Below, piece by piece: positions 23,101 to 34,300 of a DNA stretch of 64,000 nucleotides. A model generated the notes under the pieces. The model saw only the letters and a list, made by a program, of their open reading frames with translations, did no database searches and was not told the DNA's origin. Source of the DNA: Bilabrum cf. latius (Eukaryota > Bigyra: Bicosoecida > Bigyra > Bicosoecida); contig OZ237750.1 in assembly GCA_965178125.1 (NCBI GenBank), positions 806,001 to 870,000 on the forward strand. Reading direction: 5' to 3'. Within the stretch, counting starts at the first letter, position 1. Each line of letters starts with the position of its first letter. A program made the position numbers and the translations under genes.

Positions 23101-25371
23101 CCAACCGTGCAGTAGCCCGAGCGGCCCATCGCGGACTATCCGAGTCTGACAGGTGCCCAAATCGTGTCTCTGGTCGATCGCAGAGGGGGCGATGACCTGG
23201 ATCGTGGTCAGGATGACTAGCAGGAGGAAACGGAGCGCCCTCGCAAGAGGCACCGCAGCGGCTCCATGGAAGCCTCTATCCCCGGCTAGGCCCGCGGTAC
23301 CCGCCGGCAGGCACAGGCAAAGGCGCCGCAGGTGGGGATGGACCTCGACGAGGAGGGCGAGATCGAGGTGCCTGCGATAAGAAGCTCAGAGCAGCAGCAG
23401 TAGCATCAGTAGCAGCAGAGGTCGTCGTCAGCCTCAGCCAGTGCTGGCCATGCCCTCGTGCTGGGTGGTCCCGGCACCACGCCGTCACTGACAGACTCGG
23501 GCGTGCGCTCTCACACGGAATGGAGCGGGCCTTCCCAACGCAGCAAGAGCGCTTTCAATCGACAGTCCAGCGGCCGCCGATCCAAGGACAGCGTGAGCCA
23601 CAGCATACCGCGACCGGGCAGCAAGGAGAGCGAGGCCGAGCTGACCGATGGCACGGACATGAGCGCCTCGAGCGTGGTGCTGAGCCGCACCCTGAGTGGG
23701 ACCAGCGAGTCGGCGGATCCTCACGATGCGGCAGCCCCAATTGTCCAGGATGCAGAGGATGGCAAGAAGGAAGAGGAAGAAGGCGCTCAAGTAGTAGCAG
23801 CAGACCAGAGACACACGGCGGATGCAGGGAAAGGGCCTAGGATGGGAGCGCGAGGCCGGGCAGGCGTCAACGCCAAGGTCGGTGCGCCTGGCAGCAAGGT
23901 CTCTGCGGCTCACATCATGGAATCGCCGCCAATGGTGGGGATCGGGCAGCCGGTTGTTGCCGCTGCCATACCGTCCCTAGAGCTGCAGCCAGCGGCGCAA
24001 CAAGGCACAGGGGCGCCGCAGTCTACCGTCGGCTCTGCAAGCGAAGGGGCTTCGTCTGTTGTGGCGGGTAGGAAACGGAGCAGAATGGACAGAGAGGCCG
24101 AGGAGGACTCTGCCAGCGCCAGCAGAGCGCAGGATACCCGGCCTTTGCAAGTGCGGCCATCGGCACTCTCGGGATCTCCTGATCGTGCCGGGCGCGGAAG
24201 TCACGCCGAATTGCCCGCCCGCCCGTCTCCGACACGCAAGCTCTCCAGCGGCGTGTCTTCGCTTCAACAACGCCAGCCCGCCCCAACCGGCCTGCAGGGG
24301 GAGGAGGGACTGGGTTCGAATGCGAGCTCCCAAGCAAACGTGCGGCGAGGCAGCATCGGCTCGGCCTCGGGGGCATTCCGCATGCAGGCGCCGTCCACAA
24401 CGGCGATCAGCCGCTCTCTGCAGAGCACCCGTCAGATGGCCAGGAAGCGTCTGAAAGGCATGAGGGCTCAGCGGTTCAGGCGCTCCTCATCGTCCAGAAG
24501 ACACCTGGGCAACTCATCCCGCCGCATCCGCCGCACACTAACGCAGCATGTTGTGAGCAGGTGGTACCGGGCCCCCGAGCTGATCCTGCTGGAGCCGTAC
24601 AGCTACTCGGTGGACCTGTGGAGCGCCGGGTGCATCATGGCTGAGCTGCTCGCCATGGTGGTGACCCGCGAGGAGGGCAACAAGGCGGAAGGGGGAGCTG
24701 CCTCGCAAGAGCGCGGGCAGGCGCATGGCAAGGGGGCTGCGCAAGCATCGTCCTCGTCCTCGTCCTCGTCATCGTCATCGTCATCGTCCGGCCGTCCAGC
24801 GGATTCTCAGACAGCTCGCAGTTCCAAGGGAATCCCTTACCGCCACCGTAGGCCCTTGTTCCCTGGAAGATCGTGCTTCCCCTTGTCAGCGGAGAAGATC
24901 GACCAGTGGCAGGACAAGTACGACCAGCTCAACGTGATATTCGACGTCATCGGGACCCCAAGCCAGGCCGAGATCGACAGGGTGCAGGACCCGGGAGCGA
25001 GGACGTATCTGTCGCAGCTGCAGCAGCGCGCGCCCAGGCCATTGCGGCCGTACGCCCCAAACGCATCTACCGAGGCGCTGGATCTGCTGTCCAAGCTGCT
25101 GGTGTTCGATCCCCGGCGGCGACTGAATGCTCTCGAGGCGCTGCGGCATCCCTGGTTTGCCCCCGTGAGGCGGCAGGGGGACTTGCTGCTGGCCAGGAGG
25201 GGTCTCGTGAGGATGGACGAGACGGAGTCCGAGATGCCGCTGGAGCTGCTACGGGCTGCAGTCTTCCAGCATATTCAGGAGTTTCAGCAACAGAGGCGTC
25301 AGCAGTCCGAGAACGGTCCAGGGACACCAAGCACAGGCGCCGAGGCGGGGACGGCTGGGAGCCCGCTGTGA
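20176..25371 (+). CDS. MAP kinase-like Ser/Thr kinase with a ~1,265-residue insert in the activation segment
   Basis: Single frame of 1,731 residues, ATG 20176 to TGA 25369, with about a dozen TAGs read as Gln (20194, 21658, 22222, 22711, 23113, 23401, 23410 and others). The N-lobe starts [19 protein letters not shown] (Gly loop) and has the ATP Lys46 (VAIKRV). The catalytic loop is HRDLKPAN (Asp151) and the metal motif is DLG (Asp169) rather than DFG. The loop then opens into ~1,265 residues rich in Ser, Gly, Arg and Gln. The kinase fold resumes at residue ~1456 with [15 protein letters not shown], continuing through [22 protein letters not shown] and LVFDPRRRL typical of MAPKs. The TxY phosphorylation motif is TQH, lacking Tyr (NLK has TQE). 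A smaller Ser-rich insert follows CIMAELL. Pathway unknown; catalytic residues are intact. Confidence 0.85.
23391..23418 (+). repeat. Poly-Gln tract with TAG mixed among CAG
   Basis: In the kinase frame three CAG codons are followed by TAG (23401), CAT, CAG, TAG (23410) and two CAGs. TAG embedded in a glutamine homopolymer is direct support for UAG meaning Gln. Confidence 0.9.
24748..24790 (+). repeat. TCG/TCC/TCA poly-serine run in the kinase
   Basis: An in-frame run of about 14 serine codons (TCC TCG, then TCA TCG alternating) lies between CIMAELL and the RHRRPLFPG segment of the kinase domain. It is a coding microsatellite. Confidence 0.85.
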
Positions 25372-25572
25372 GGGACGGGGCGATGAGTGGGTGGAAGGGA
25401 TGCGGCGCGATTACCACGTACCAGGCTCTGCCTTGGGCAGTGCCTCTTGGCACTCGACTGATGATGATGCAATGAAGACATGCCGTCATCTGTGGATCCG
25501 ATCCGGAATTCGGATTGGGTTGCGTATGCAGCCTGAGGCTTGCATTGATCCGAGCAGAACATAATTATAGCA

Positions 25573-27123
25573 ATGCGTAGAGCCACCCGAATTAGCAGTG
25601 TTATTGGAAGACGATTTCACGCTGGGCGATAGGCCATGGAGAGGACTGGTGCTGTTCGCCACGCGTCAACGTTCCACGTGCTCGATCCAGCATCCGGTGC
25701 AGTCGTCGGGGAAGCGCCTGACATGAATGCATCCGACGTGAATCAAGCAGCAGCCGCTGCATTTGCGGCTTGGCCAGATTGGCGGAGCAGATCGCCGGAG
25801 AGACGCGCAGGTACACTATTGAAGTGGTACGAAACAGTGCAGTCCCGAAGCATGGAGCTGGCCGGAATAATTACCGCCGAGAGCGGCAAGCCAATGTCAG
25901 AGAGCAGGGGCGAAGTTGCATACGCGGCCTCTTTTATCCAGCATTTTGCCAAGCTGGTCGGTTTTGGCGGTGGACGCTCCATCGGTGGGATCGGTGGAGA
26001 TCGGCGTGCCGTCACCATCAAACAGCCCGTGGGCCCATCCTCTCTACTCACGCCATGGAACTTCCCCGCCGCAATGATAACGAGAAAAGTAGCCCCAGCA
26101 CTCGCTGCTGGTTGCACCGCCGTCGTCAAGCCGGCGGCAGAGACCCCGCTCACTGCCAGGCTGCTGCTCGACATGGCCCACGAGGCAGGGGTGCCTAAGG
26201 ACGCTCTCTCCATGGTGACCGTGGGCGAGGGCGTGCAGGAGGTAGGACACGCGATGGCCACGGACCCGAACTTTCGCAAGATGTCATTCACGGGATCTAC
26301 ACCGGTGGCGAAGTGGCTCACTGAGAGGGCGGCCGGCACGCTCAAGCGAGTCTCGATCGAGGCCGGCGGCAGCGCGCCGTTCATCGTGTTTGACGACGCG
26401 GACGTGGAGGCAGCCGTGGACGGCTTCATGGCAAGCAAGTACAGGAACGCGGGACAGACCTGTGTGTGCGCGAACCGCATCTTCGTGCAGAGAGGCGTGC
26501 TGGAGAGCTTCAAAGAGGGCGTGGCGCGAGCAACGGACAAGCTGGCTGCCAGGCAGGGGCACGGGTCCGGAGAGGGAGTCCAGATCGGACCGCTGATCCG
26601 AGAGGATCGGGTGGAGCACATGCGATCGCTTCTTCAGGGTGCATTGCACGGCGGGGCAAGGATCGTCTCTGGGAACGAGGAAGGCACCCCCCTACAAGAC
26701 GCGCTGATCGAGGGGCCGGGGCCGTCCGGGAAGGACCTGAACAGGGACGCCTTCTTCCGTCCGACAGTTCTGGAGGTGGACAGCCTGGAGCAGGGCAGGG
26801 AGCTGGAGGCGTGCACGTCTGAGGTGTTCGGGCCCTTGTCGGTGCTGCAGCCCTTCGACTCGGAGGAGCAGGTGCTCGAGGCCGCGAACCGAGCAGAGGT
26901 CGGGCTGGCCGGGTATTTCTTTTCGCGGGACGTGGGTCGCGTGTGGAGGGTGGCAGAGGCCCTGGAGGTGGGCATGGTGGGCGCGAACACGGGCATGATC
27001 TCCAGCGCGCATGCTCCCTTCGGCGGCGTGAAGGAGAGCGGGTTCGGGCGAGAGGGCGGGATCGAGGGGCTAGAGGAGTTCCTGGAGACGAAATCGATAA
27101 CGTTTGGTGGCATTCAGGGATGA
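25573..27123 (+). CDS. Succinate-semialdehyde dehydrogenase-type aldehyde dehydrogenase, mitochondrial
   Basis: 516 residues, TGA at 27121. The ATG at 25573 becomes available only if TAG at 25630 is Gln. It adds a basic presequence (MRRATRISSVIGRRFHAGR) typical of mitochondrial import; the next ATG (25636) would drop it. The ALDH signatures are complete: TPWNFPAAMITRK, KPAAETPLTA, FTGSTPVAK, the general base Glu263 and the nucleophile Cys297 in GQTCVCANR. The C-terminus has GGVKESGFGREGG. The usual ELGG around the Glu is EAGG here. Overall similarity is to SSADH (GABA shunt; succinate semialdehyde to succinate with NAD(P)+). Substrate specificity is inferred; another ALDH5-like activity is possible. 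Confidence 0.88.
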
Positions 27124-27218
27124 TGCATGGCGCTACGGGCAAAGGGCCGTTCAGGACGGGGAACGTTCGATGCATCGGCGGATCGGCGGTGGCCGCGATC
27201 TTGCATATATTTTCTCGC

Positions 27219-30200
27219 ATGGGAGTCCCTCGGTTGTACCGTTGGATCGACAGCACGTTTAAGCGCGTCCTATCGCGAACCGAAGTGGTAGCACTCAAGC
27301 AGGCGGTCCTTGCGGCAACTGCTGGATGCGATGACAGGGTGGACAGTGTTCTCGTCGACTTTAATTCTTTTCTGTACGTTGCTGCGAGAAATATGGAAAT
27401 TGGAAATCGTGCTCTAGGCCAAGTTGATGTTGCTGCGAAACAGCGGGACGGAGACGAAGAGGCTGGTCGAATCAATGCACGCCTGGATGCCGTTCGCGGC
27501 CATGCACAGACCGTAGCCGACTGGCTGGTTCGAGGGATGCAGTGGACGGTGGAATCCACCGAAATCCTGAAACGATCTCTGCTGGCCCTCGGGACGCTGC
27601 TCGTTGCCCTAGATCCCCACGTTCTCGTCGTGGTTGCTTTGGATGGGCCAGCACCTGCAGCGAAGAGGCACCAGCAAAGACGCCGCCGCTACAGAGCAGC
27701 AGAAGATATGAAGAAACTAGCCCTCAAGTATGGATCCTCTGTCAAGCGCCTCATTGCCCGCCGCGGTTTCGACGGCTGCGCTGTGCACCCGGGCACGTCG
27801 TTCATGGAGAAAGTTGATCAAGGGGTCCGGCGGTTCCTGCAGCTGATCGTGGCGGCAGGCGGCATGGAGCCCCAAGGCGACGCAGCAGCACGTCTTCCAG
27901 CCGATGCTTCCTTGGAGGCGTTGCCGGAGGCCGCCAGGTCAGCTGCCGGCCCCGGCCCCATCCTGCGCCGGGGATGCCGAGTGGTGTACTCGGGGTGCTT
28001 CTCCCCCGGGGAAGGTGAGCACAAGATGGCTGAATGGGCCCGCGCACAGCTGAGTGGGCACCTCCCCCGTCCTGCTGGGGGTTTAGGAGAAGATCGGACG
28101 GGAACGAAGCCAGGTAGAGGGGCAGAGGGCGCCGGCTCGCTGCGTCGTGCTGGTGGCGGAGGGTCGAGTGCACCGACAGAGGCTTGTACGCCACCTCCAG
28201 ATGTTCCAACGGGTGGCGCTGTTGTACTGGTGAGTCCAGATGCAGATCTAGCACTGCTTGGACTGGCCATCGACGCCAGCGTGCGTTTTGATGCAGCGAG
28301 AAAGTCCGCGAGCTCCGCTGGAGCCGATGCGAAGGAGAAGGGTGATGACGGGGCCGCGAGTGCAGCTGCGCTCGCAGACGGCAAAGTGAGCGATGAAGTA
28401 GCAGCATCGATTGAGGCAGCCCCGTGTCGCATTGTTGTCCTGCGCACATCCGAGGAGGAGGCTCCGTAGGACGGAGGCCAGCACGGCGCGGGAGAGGCGG
28501 AGAAAGCCGCAGGTCACGGAAGCGGAGCAGCGAGCGCAGCTGGTGCCGACCCGTCCCTGGGTGGGGCTGATTCTGACGGGGAGAAGGAAACAGGGGCACA
28601 GAGCGGGTCGGAGGACGACGAGAGCGATGAGGACGATGCAGTCGGCATCAGCAAAGCCCTGCAGCAGCACCAAGCCGATGCTGCCGGGAAGCAACAGAGG
28701 TACAAGTCGGGTAAGCTAAAGTTCGAGCTGCCGGGCCCGGATCTTGCGCTTCCCAATCGGAGCGTGTTTGAGGTCTTTAACGTGGGCTCTTGGCGCCGCC
28801 AGCTGCCCGTGTGGATGCTGTCCGCCTCTGCAAGCCGCGCGACGCACATGACCAAGTCGAGCGACGAGGGCGGCGATGCTGATGCAGGAGGGGAGCTTGG
28901 GCATGCGAGAACAGCCGAGGCGGCTCACGACCGCATTTCCGAGCTGGGTGGGATGGCACGCAGCCACGCGTGCCTTGACATGGTGATGCTGTCGTGCTTC
29001 CTGGGCAACGACTTCCTGCCTTTGCTGCCCGGCCTCAAGCTGGACAAGAGGGGTCTGCAGACCATCGCTGGCGCGTGGAGGGTCGGCACGCGTTCGGGGT
29101 AGCTTCCTTTGGTGCAGCTGCTGGTCGATGACGGTGCACCATCCCCGACATTGGCTGCGGGCGGGGTAATCGCGGCGGGGGCGGACTCAGCTTCGGACGG
29201 TTCCACTGTTCGAGCGTCGGGGTAGCCGATTTTCCGGTTCGGGTTCCGTTGCTCGATCGACGTGCACGCGCTTGCCGCCGCGATGCGGGTGATTGCCGCC
29301 GTGGTGGAACCCGGTGTCACAGGCAGCATCCTCGACGGCATCGAAGCCAATAGCGAGGATGGAGAGGGAGAGGGAGATGGGGATGGGGGCGAGAGACAGG
29401 TCGGGGAGTTCGATGATGATGAGGACGATGGGGGCTTTGGAGACTTGATGGGGGATGGAACGGGGGAGGGGTCAGGGGAGGACGATGAGTTTGGTGACGA
29501 TGGTGGGTTTGCCGACCTGCTGCGAGAGGATTCCGCTGGAAGCACGGCCTCTGCCGCGCGGCCCGTCGCCGCATCAGAGGAGGAGGCATGCCCCGTGATG
29601 GCCTCTGGAATGGAGAGCTACTACAGCACGTGTGCTTGGGGCCTGTCCTCTGGCGCGTGGACGGACGCCTGGGCGGCGCGGGAGTCCTTCGTACGCGTGG
29701 TGCCGGACCCCATGCGGCTGCCTGGGGCCTCGGCTGCTCCGGACATGATCGAGGCGGGGCAGCAAGTTGATCGAGCGGTTCTCACTTCTCCGCCCACTGT
29801 TGCTTGGAAGCGTCTGCCGCATGATGCGTTCCCATGTTTGCCTGGGTCCACCGCGGGAGCAGACGAAGCCTCTGGGCACTCCTCTTCCTCGCCACCAGCC
29901 CGGAAGTGGAAGAGGCAGGAGTCGGACACCCGGAGAGTCTGGAGCGCCGCTGCCGCCATGGTGGCGCAGTGGTGGGCGGGGCTGTGCTTCGTATCGGACT
30001 ATTACGTGGACGGTCTCCGCAGCTGGGACTTTGAGTACCTGGAGCTGTACGCCCCTCTGCCCAGCCATGCGGCGGAGCTGCTGCCGACCACCTGGAACGC
30101 AGGGGCGGGCGGGGTGGCGGCACCCGAGAGTGAGCTAGCGTCGGTGCGGGCCCTTCGCCGCGTGGGTGGGCTGTGCCCTCCCTCCGTGGGTCGATGGTGG

Positions 30201-31226
30201 GACGTGTCTGCAGTCCGGCTGCAGCTGCCTGTGCCCTCAGGGTCAGTGGGTGGCTCCGATGCAGCTTCTACACGCTCACAGGAGCGGCAGCTGTTCCGTC
30301 CACGCTTCGTCCAGGGTCGCCCTGCATATCCGATGGACGCGCTGTTCATGATACTAGGCCCCGAGAGCCATTCGCTGCTGCCGAGGCTCATTGGGAAGCC
30401 CCTCCGGTAGCGGCTCATGCACCGAGAGTTGATCGCGGTGCAGGACAGGCTGCAGGCATGCGAGGCAGCCACCAAGGAGGCCTTCGAGGAGGTGGAGCGA
30501 GCCAGGGAACAAGCAAGGGCGGCAAACAAGGCTGCTGGCGTGACCGGCACGCAGCCAGCTCCGAAGGGCAGCCTGGCGCTGGCGATGGAGCAGCAAGCAT
30601 CCGCGGCCAACGGACGGGCGCACTCGCTGGACAAGGAGCGGAGGCAGCTGCGGTCCAAGGTGAGTTCTCTTGCACCCAGTCGGGCGAGGCAGGAGCAGAA
30701 AGAGGGCGAGCGAGAGGCGGTGCTGGCCGCTGGCCCCGTGCCTCCAGAGCAGGTTGCTGTGGAGGTGGGCATGTCGGGGCCGGTGCTCGACGCGATCTGG
30801 CCGGATTTTGCGAGCGTCCGGGTGGACAGCGAGTCTGCCATGCGGGTGTACGACGAGAAGGAATTTGTTCCCCGCGTGCCTCGCTGGCTTGCGGAGGCGC
30901 TTGTGACCGCGGCCGGGTCGGATGGGCATGGGGTGGTGGGGCGGCTGTGGCGGCGTGCCGAGGAGGATCTGGTGATGGTGCAGCCGAAGGATGGCGACCC
31001 AGAGGAGGAAATAGAGGCAAGCGAGAGCGAGGTGTGGCACCGGGGGTGCTTGATATAGATGGACGCGAGCGCAGACTCGGGGTGGGCCGCCGAGTAGGTC
31101 GCTGCGGTGGACGAGGCGAAAGCCAAGACGGCCGCGGTGGCCGAGGAGCGCAGGCTGCGCAGGAAAGCTAGAAAGGCAGCCGAGGCGGCGGCGCTGGCAG
31201 CCGAGGAAGAGAACGTTGGCGATTGA
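27219..31226 (+). CDS. XRN-family 5'-3' exoribonuclease, divergent
   Basis: Single frame of 1,335 residues, ATG 27219 to TGA 31224, with about six TAGs (e.g. 29100, 29223, 30408, 31056) read as Gln. XRN hallmarks in order: MGVPRLYRW at the N-terminus; VLVDFNSFLY (acidic site); LDGPAPAAKRHQQRRRRYR (~143-160); PGTSFM (~192); SPGEGEHKMAEW (~263); SPDADLALLG (~339); SCFLGNDFLPLLPG (~592); then YYVDGLRSWDFEYLELYAPLP, the equivalent of the conserved Trp/Tyr-rich XRN segment. It degrades 5'-monophosphate RNA. Low-complexity Ala/Gly/Asp/Glu inserts interrupt the core (~residues 285-330, 365-500, 690-780), and the C-terminus is a Lys/Arg/Ala-rich coiled coil. Divergent at several motif positions (DFN for DMN). 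XRN1-like versus XRN2/Rat1-like is unresolved. Starts 95 bp after the SSADH gene. Confidence 0.83.
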
Positions 31227-31370
31227 GGTCAGCAGCGTAGTTTGTGCAACGGGGCGGGGCAATTGCATGTTGACATTGCGCAAGCTGCATCGAGCCAGTG
31301 AGGCATTGATGAGAACTGATCGGAGCGATGTGCTCGGTTCGAACTCGATTTCTTCACCTCTGTGTCTAGA

Positions 31371-34300
31371 ATGGCCAGACTGATGGCCTTTCGTGTCATT
31401 GCTACCAGCATGTTATGCATCTACGCCCATGCGATGTGGATGAGGGGCCAAAATATATCTATTCCGGCAGACTAGCACGTTGTTCTAGAAGAGAGCGAGG
31501 CAGTTGAAAATTTGATCGTTTACGGGCGCCTTAGCTTGGCAGTGCCTAGCAATCCTTATCAAACATTAGAATTAAGGGCAAACAATATCCTGGTGATTGG
31601 TGGTCGCGTTGATTTGCAGTGGCCAAGTCAGCTTACAAGCTCAGCAGGCACTGTCGCGATCACGCTAAATGCAGCACGCCAAGGCAACTCAAGACTCACG
31701 CCCTTGTCAAGATACATCTCTAGAGATGATACAGCCACATTCTCAGGAGTCTCGTATGAAGCGATGCGATCAGATGCAGAGGCGGTCCACATATCGGACG
31801 GCACCCTGCTTGCTTTAGGAGACGTATCGCTGCAGCTCCCGGCAGGGGTACCGGCTTCCTTCGCTCAGACTACCGCAGTCAGCGCTACTATGAAGTAGTT
31901 ACTATGCCATGGTGTGCTACTAGATGCTGGAATAGGTACCGAGCTAGTCGCGGCAGGGCTAGATGCCCGTCTCGATGCGCGGCAGCTGCTCGTCCAGACC
32001 CGAGAACGTACTTCCTATCTGGCCGTTCAGCACAACCACAGGCGCATGGCATCTGTACTCATTGTAACGTAGAGTATTTGTTTTATTGCCGCGCTAGACG
32101 GCTCGGTGAACGATTGGGGCGACGCTCGATGGCAAGAAGAATTGCCACAGACTGCGAGACTCGTCGAGGTGCTTTGGAACAACCAATCGACCACGTCCCT
32201 GGCTAGGTGCGGGCCAAACTCTTAGCAGTCGCATGGTTGTGCTACACATCTTGCCCAACTTGTGGGTGAATACACGTACGGACGAGACAGCCTTAACTGC
32301 ACCCACGTTCAGCAGCTCTGGCTCAGCAACCCCAACGACACAGCGGTGCACGCTGCCATGGAGTCATGCAGAATCTACAGTTAGCAGACGCAGAATGGAT
32401 CAAACTCTCGCAACACCCGAGGGGGGCCTAGCTTTCGTGCTCGCAGCTCGCTCCCGCGGGGACGGCATGCCGAGCAGCACCTCGGTGTTCAAGCCGAGCT
32501 CGTGCTCGGCGCGCTGGCACACACTCGCAGCCACGAGATGTACCGGGTGGGCGCCGACGTGGACGCAGCTGCGAGCTTTGTTTCTTCTCGGAGCAGAGAC
32601 TTACACAGGTCGTCCAGTGATGCTGTCACAGGGCAGGAGATTCTGTCATAGGTGTTTACAATTGTCTCGCTGCGAAGGGACAATCGCACCGACGCCTTGC
32701 TGGGCGCCATGGGACACATCATGGTCGGCAAGAGGCGATTTCCGCCACCTCAATCGCCATTCTTTAGCTTTCAGTCCACAGTCCAGCAGGGACGCTCACG
32801 GTATCGTGAGGAAGAGGACACGCAAGCGACAGCGATTGCCAGCGGCGGGATGCGAGTTGGGTGGACCATTGGTGTACTCTCTCGGCACGTTACAGTGCGT
32901 GCTGGTGGATCCAGCGGAGCACGCATAGTATCGGGCCAGTACATCGATACGACCATTTACAGGAGGCAGTCTGGTCTCAATGTCATCGCCCCTCGCTACC
33001 GCAGAGTCTCGAGGCTGTATGCCGGCTCGCTGCAGCTGGAGGGTGTCGACCTCCGAGGCATGGAGTAGGATGCAACTTATCTTGCCCCAGGGCCTCATAG
33101 TCGAGATTGTGGCTTGGTGTTGTCCATGCATCCCTAGTAGAGCGATGCGTCACCAGAACGCGTGCTGCGCGAGGCGCTCGAGCCGCCCAGCGGATCCGCT
33201 GCAGCAAGTTCAAGGATTTTCACTGCCGTGGATGTGCTCCTGGCGTTTCGAAGAGCTGCAACCGCGTGGAATGAAAGTGGCCCCTCGCCTTGGACGAAAA
33301 GATTGCCTGCACAGGACCGTGACTGGCTCAGTGCGACGCTCTTGTCTGCTCATGCGGCAAGCGGTTGTGCTGGAATCACGGTAGTCAGTTCTCCGCATCC
33401 TGTCGACGCATACCCAGTACATTTCATGGGAATTTAGCAGGCAAGAGCAACTTCAGCGGGATAGTACGCAAATATTGAGGCACTGATGTCGACGCCGTAT
33501 TCTTTGGGATCGTCATCGGCTGACGGAGCCCCTGGTGAGCAGGTGCTCACCAAGCCGACTGCCCGATACCTCGGCCCGGCTGCAGCTCTCGGGGCAGTGG
33601 AAAGCATCGTGCGACAGCACAGAGTATAGATACCATTCAGCATGGATGATAGTGCTTCTGGGTCCATGGCGGTGCAATGGCTGTCTCAAAATGGCCCTGC
33701 TAGCCAGTCAGTCCCACTGACGTATGGTGAGCCGTGGTCCGAGTCGGTCCTGCATGCCTAGCAGCGGGAGAATGATGCAGATGCGCACGAAGTGTTTCGG
33801 GAAACTGGCAGCCGGCTTTCTGTAGAAGAGGCACGGGAGTGGACGTGGCCAGGCGCTGCGGCATCCTACATTCGCGGTTGCGTGCTGCCAGCCGCGCTGG
33901 GCAGTGGAGCTGGAGTGCTAGCTTTGGGCAGCACGGGGGTAGATATCTCAAACAACATCGTCATTGGCCCTAATACATACACACCGCTTGGTGTTGCGAC
34001 TAATTTGTTTCCTGATATCGTCGTCAGGTCGAGCCTTAGATCCAGGGTCAGCCACAACCTGATTGTTCGTGCGACTCAAGTTGGCCAGCCGTAGTCTTCG
34101 AACTCGGCAAGGGGATCGCATCCTGCAAACAAATCGGCAGCAATGCACTTGGATTCGTCAGAGATTGTCTCGTATGGAAATACAGTCATTGGAGCTCCAG
34201 TGGGCGTGCTCAAGCGCGGTGGCCTGGGGTGCTTCGAGCCCACCCCGGCGGCTGCTGGCGTTGATGCGTCGTTTCAGCGAGAAAGGTACTGGCGCATCCA

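Noticed and set aside
24541-25371. The C-terminal kinase lobe as a separate gene
   Set aside because: It lacks a Gly loop, ATP Lys and HRD; these are in the same open frame upstream, so N- and C-lobes form one kinase.
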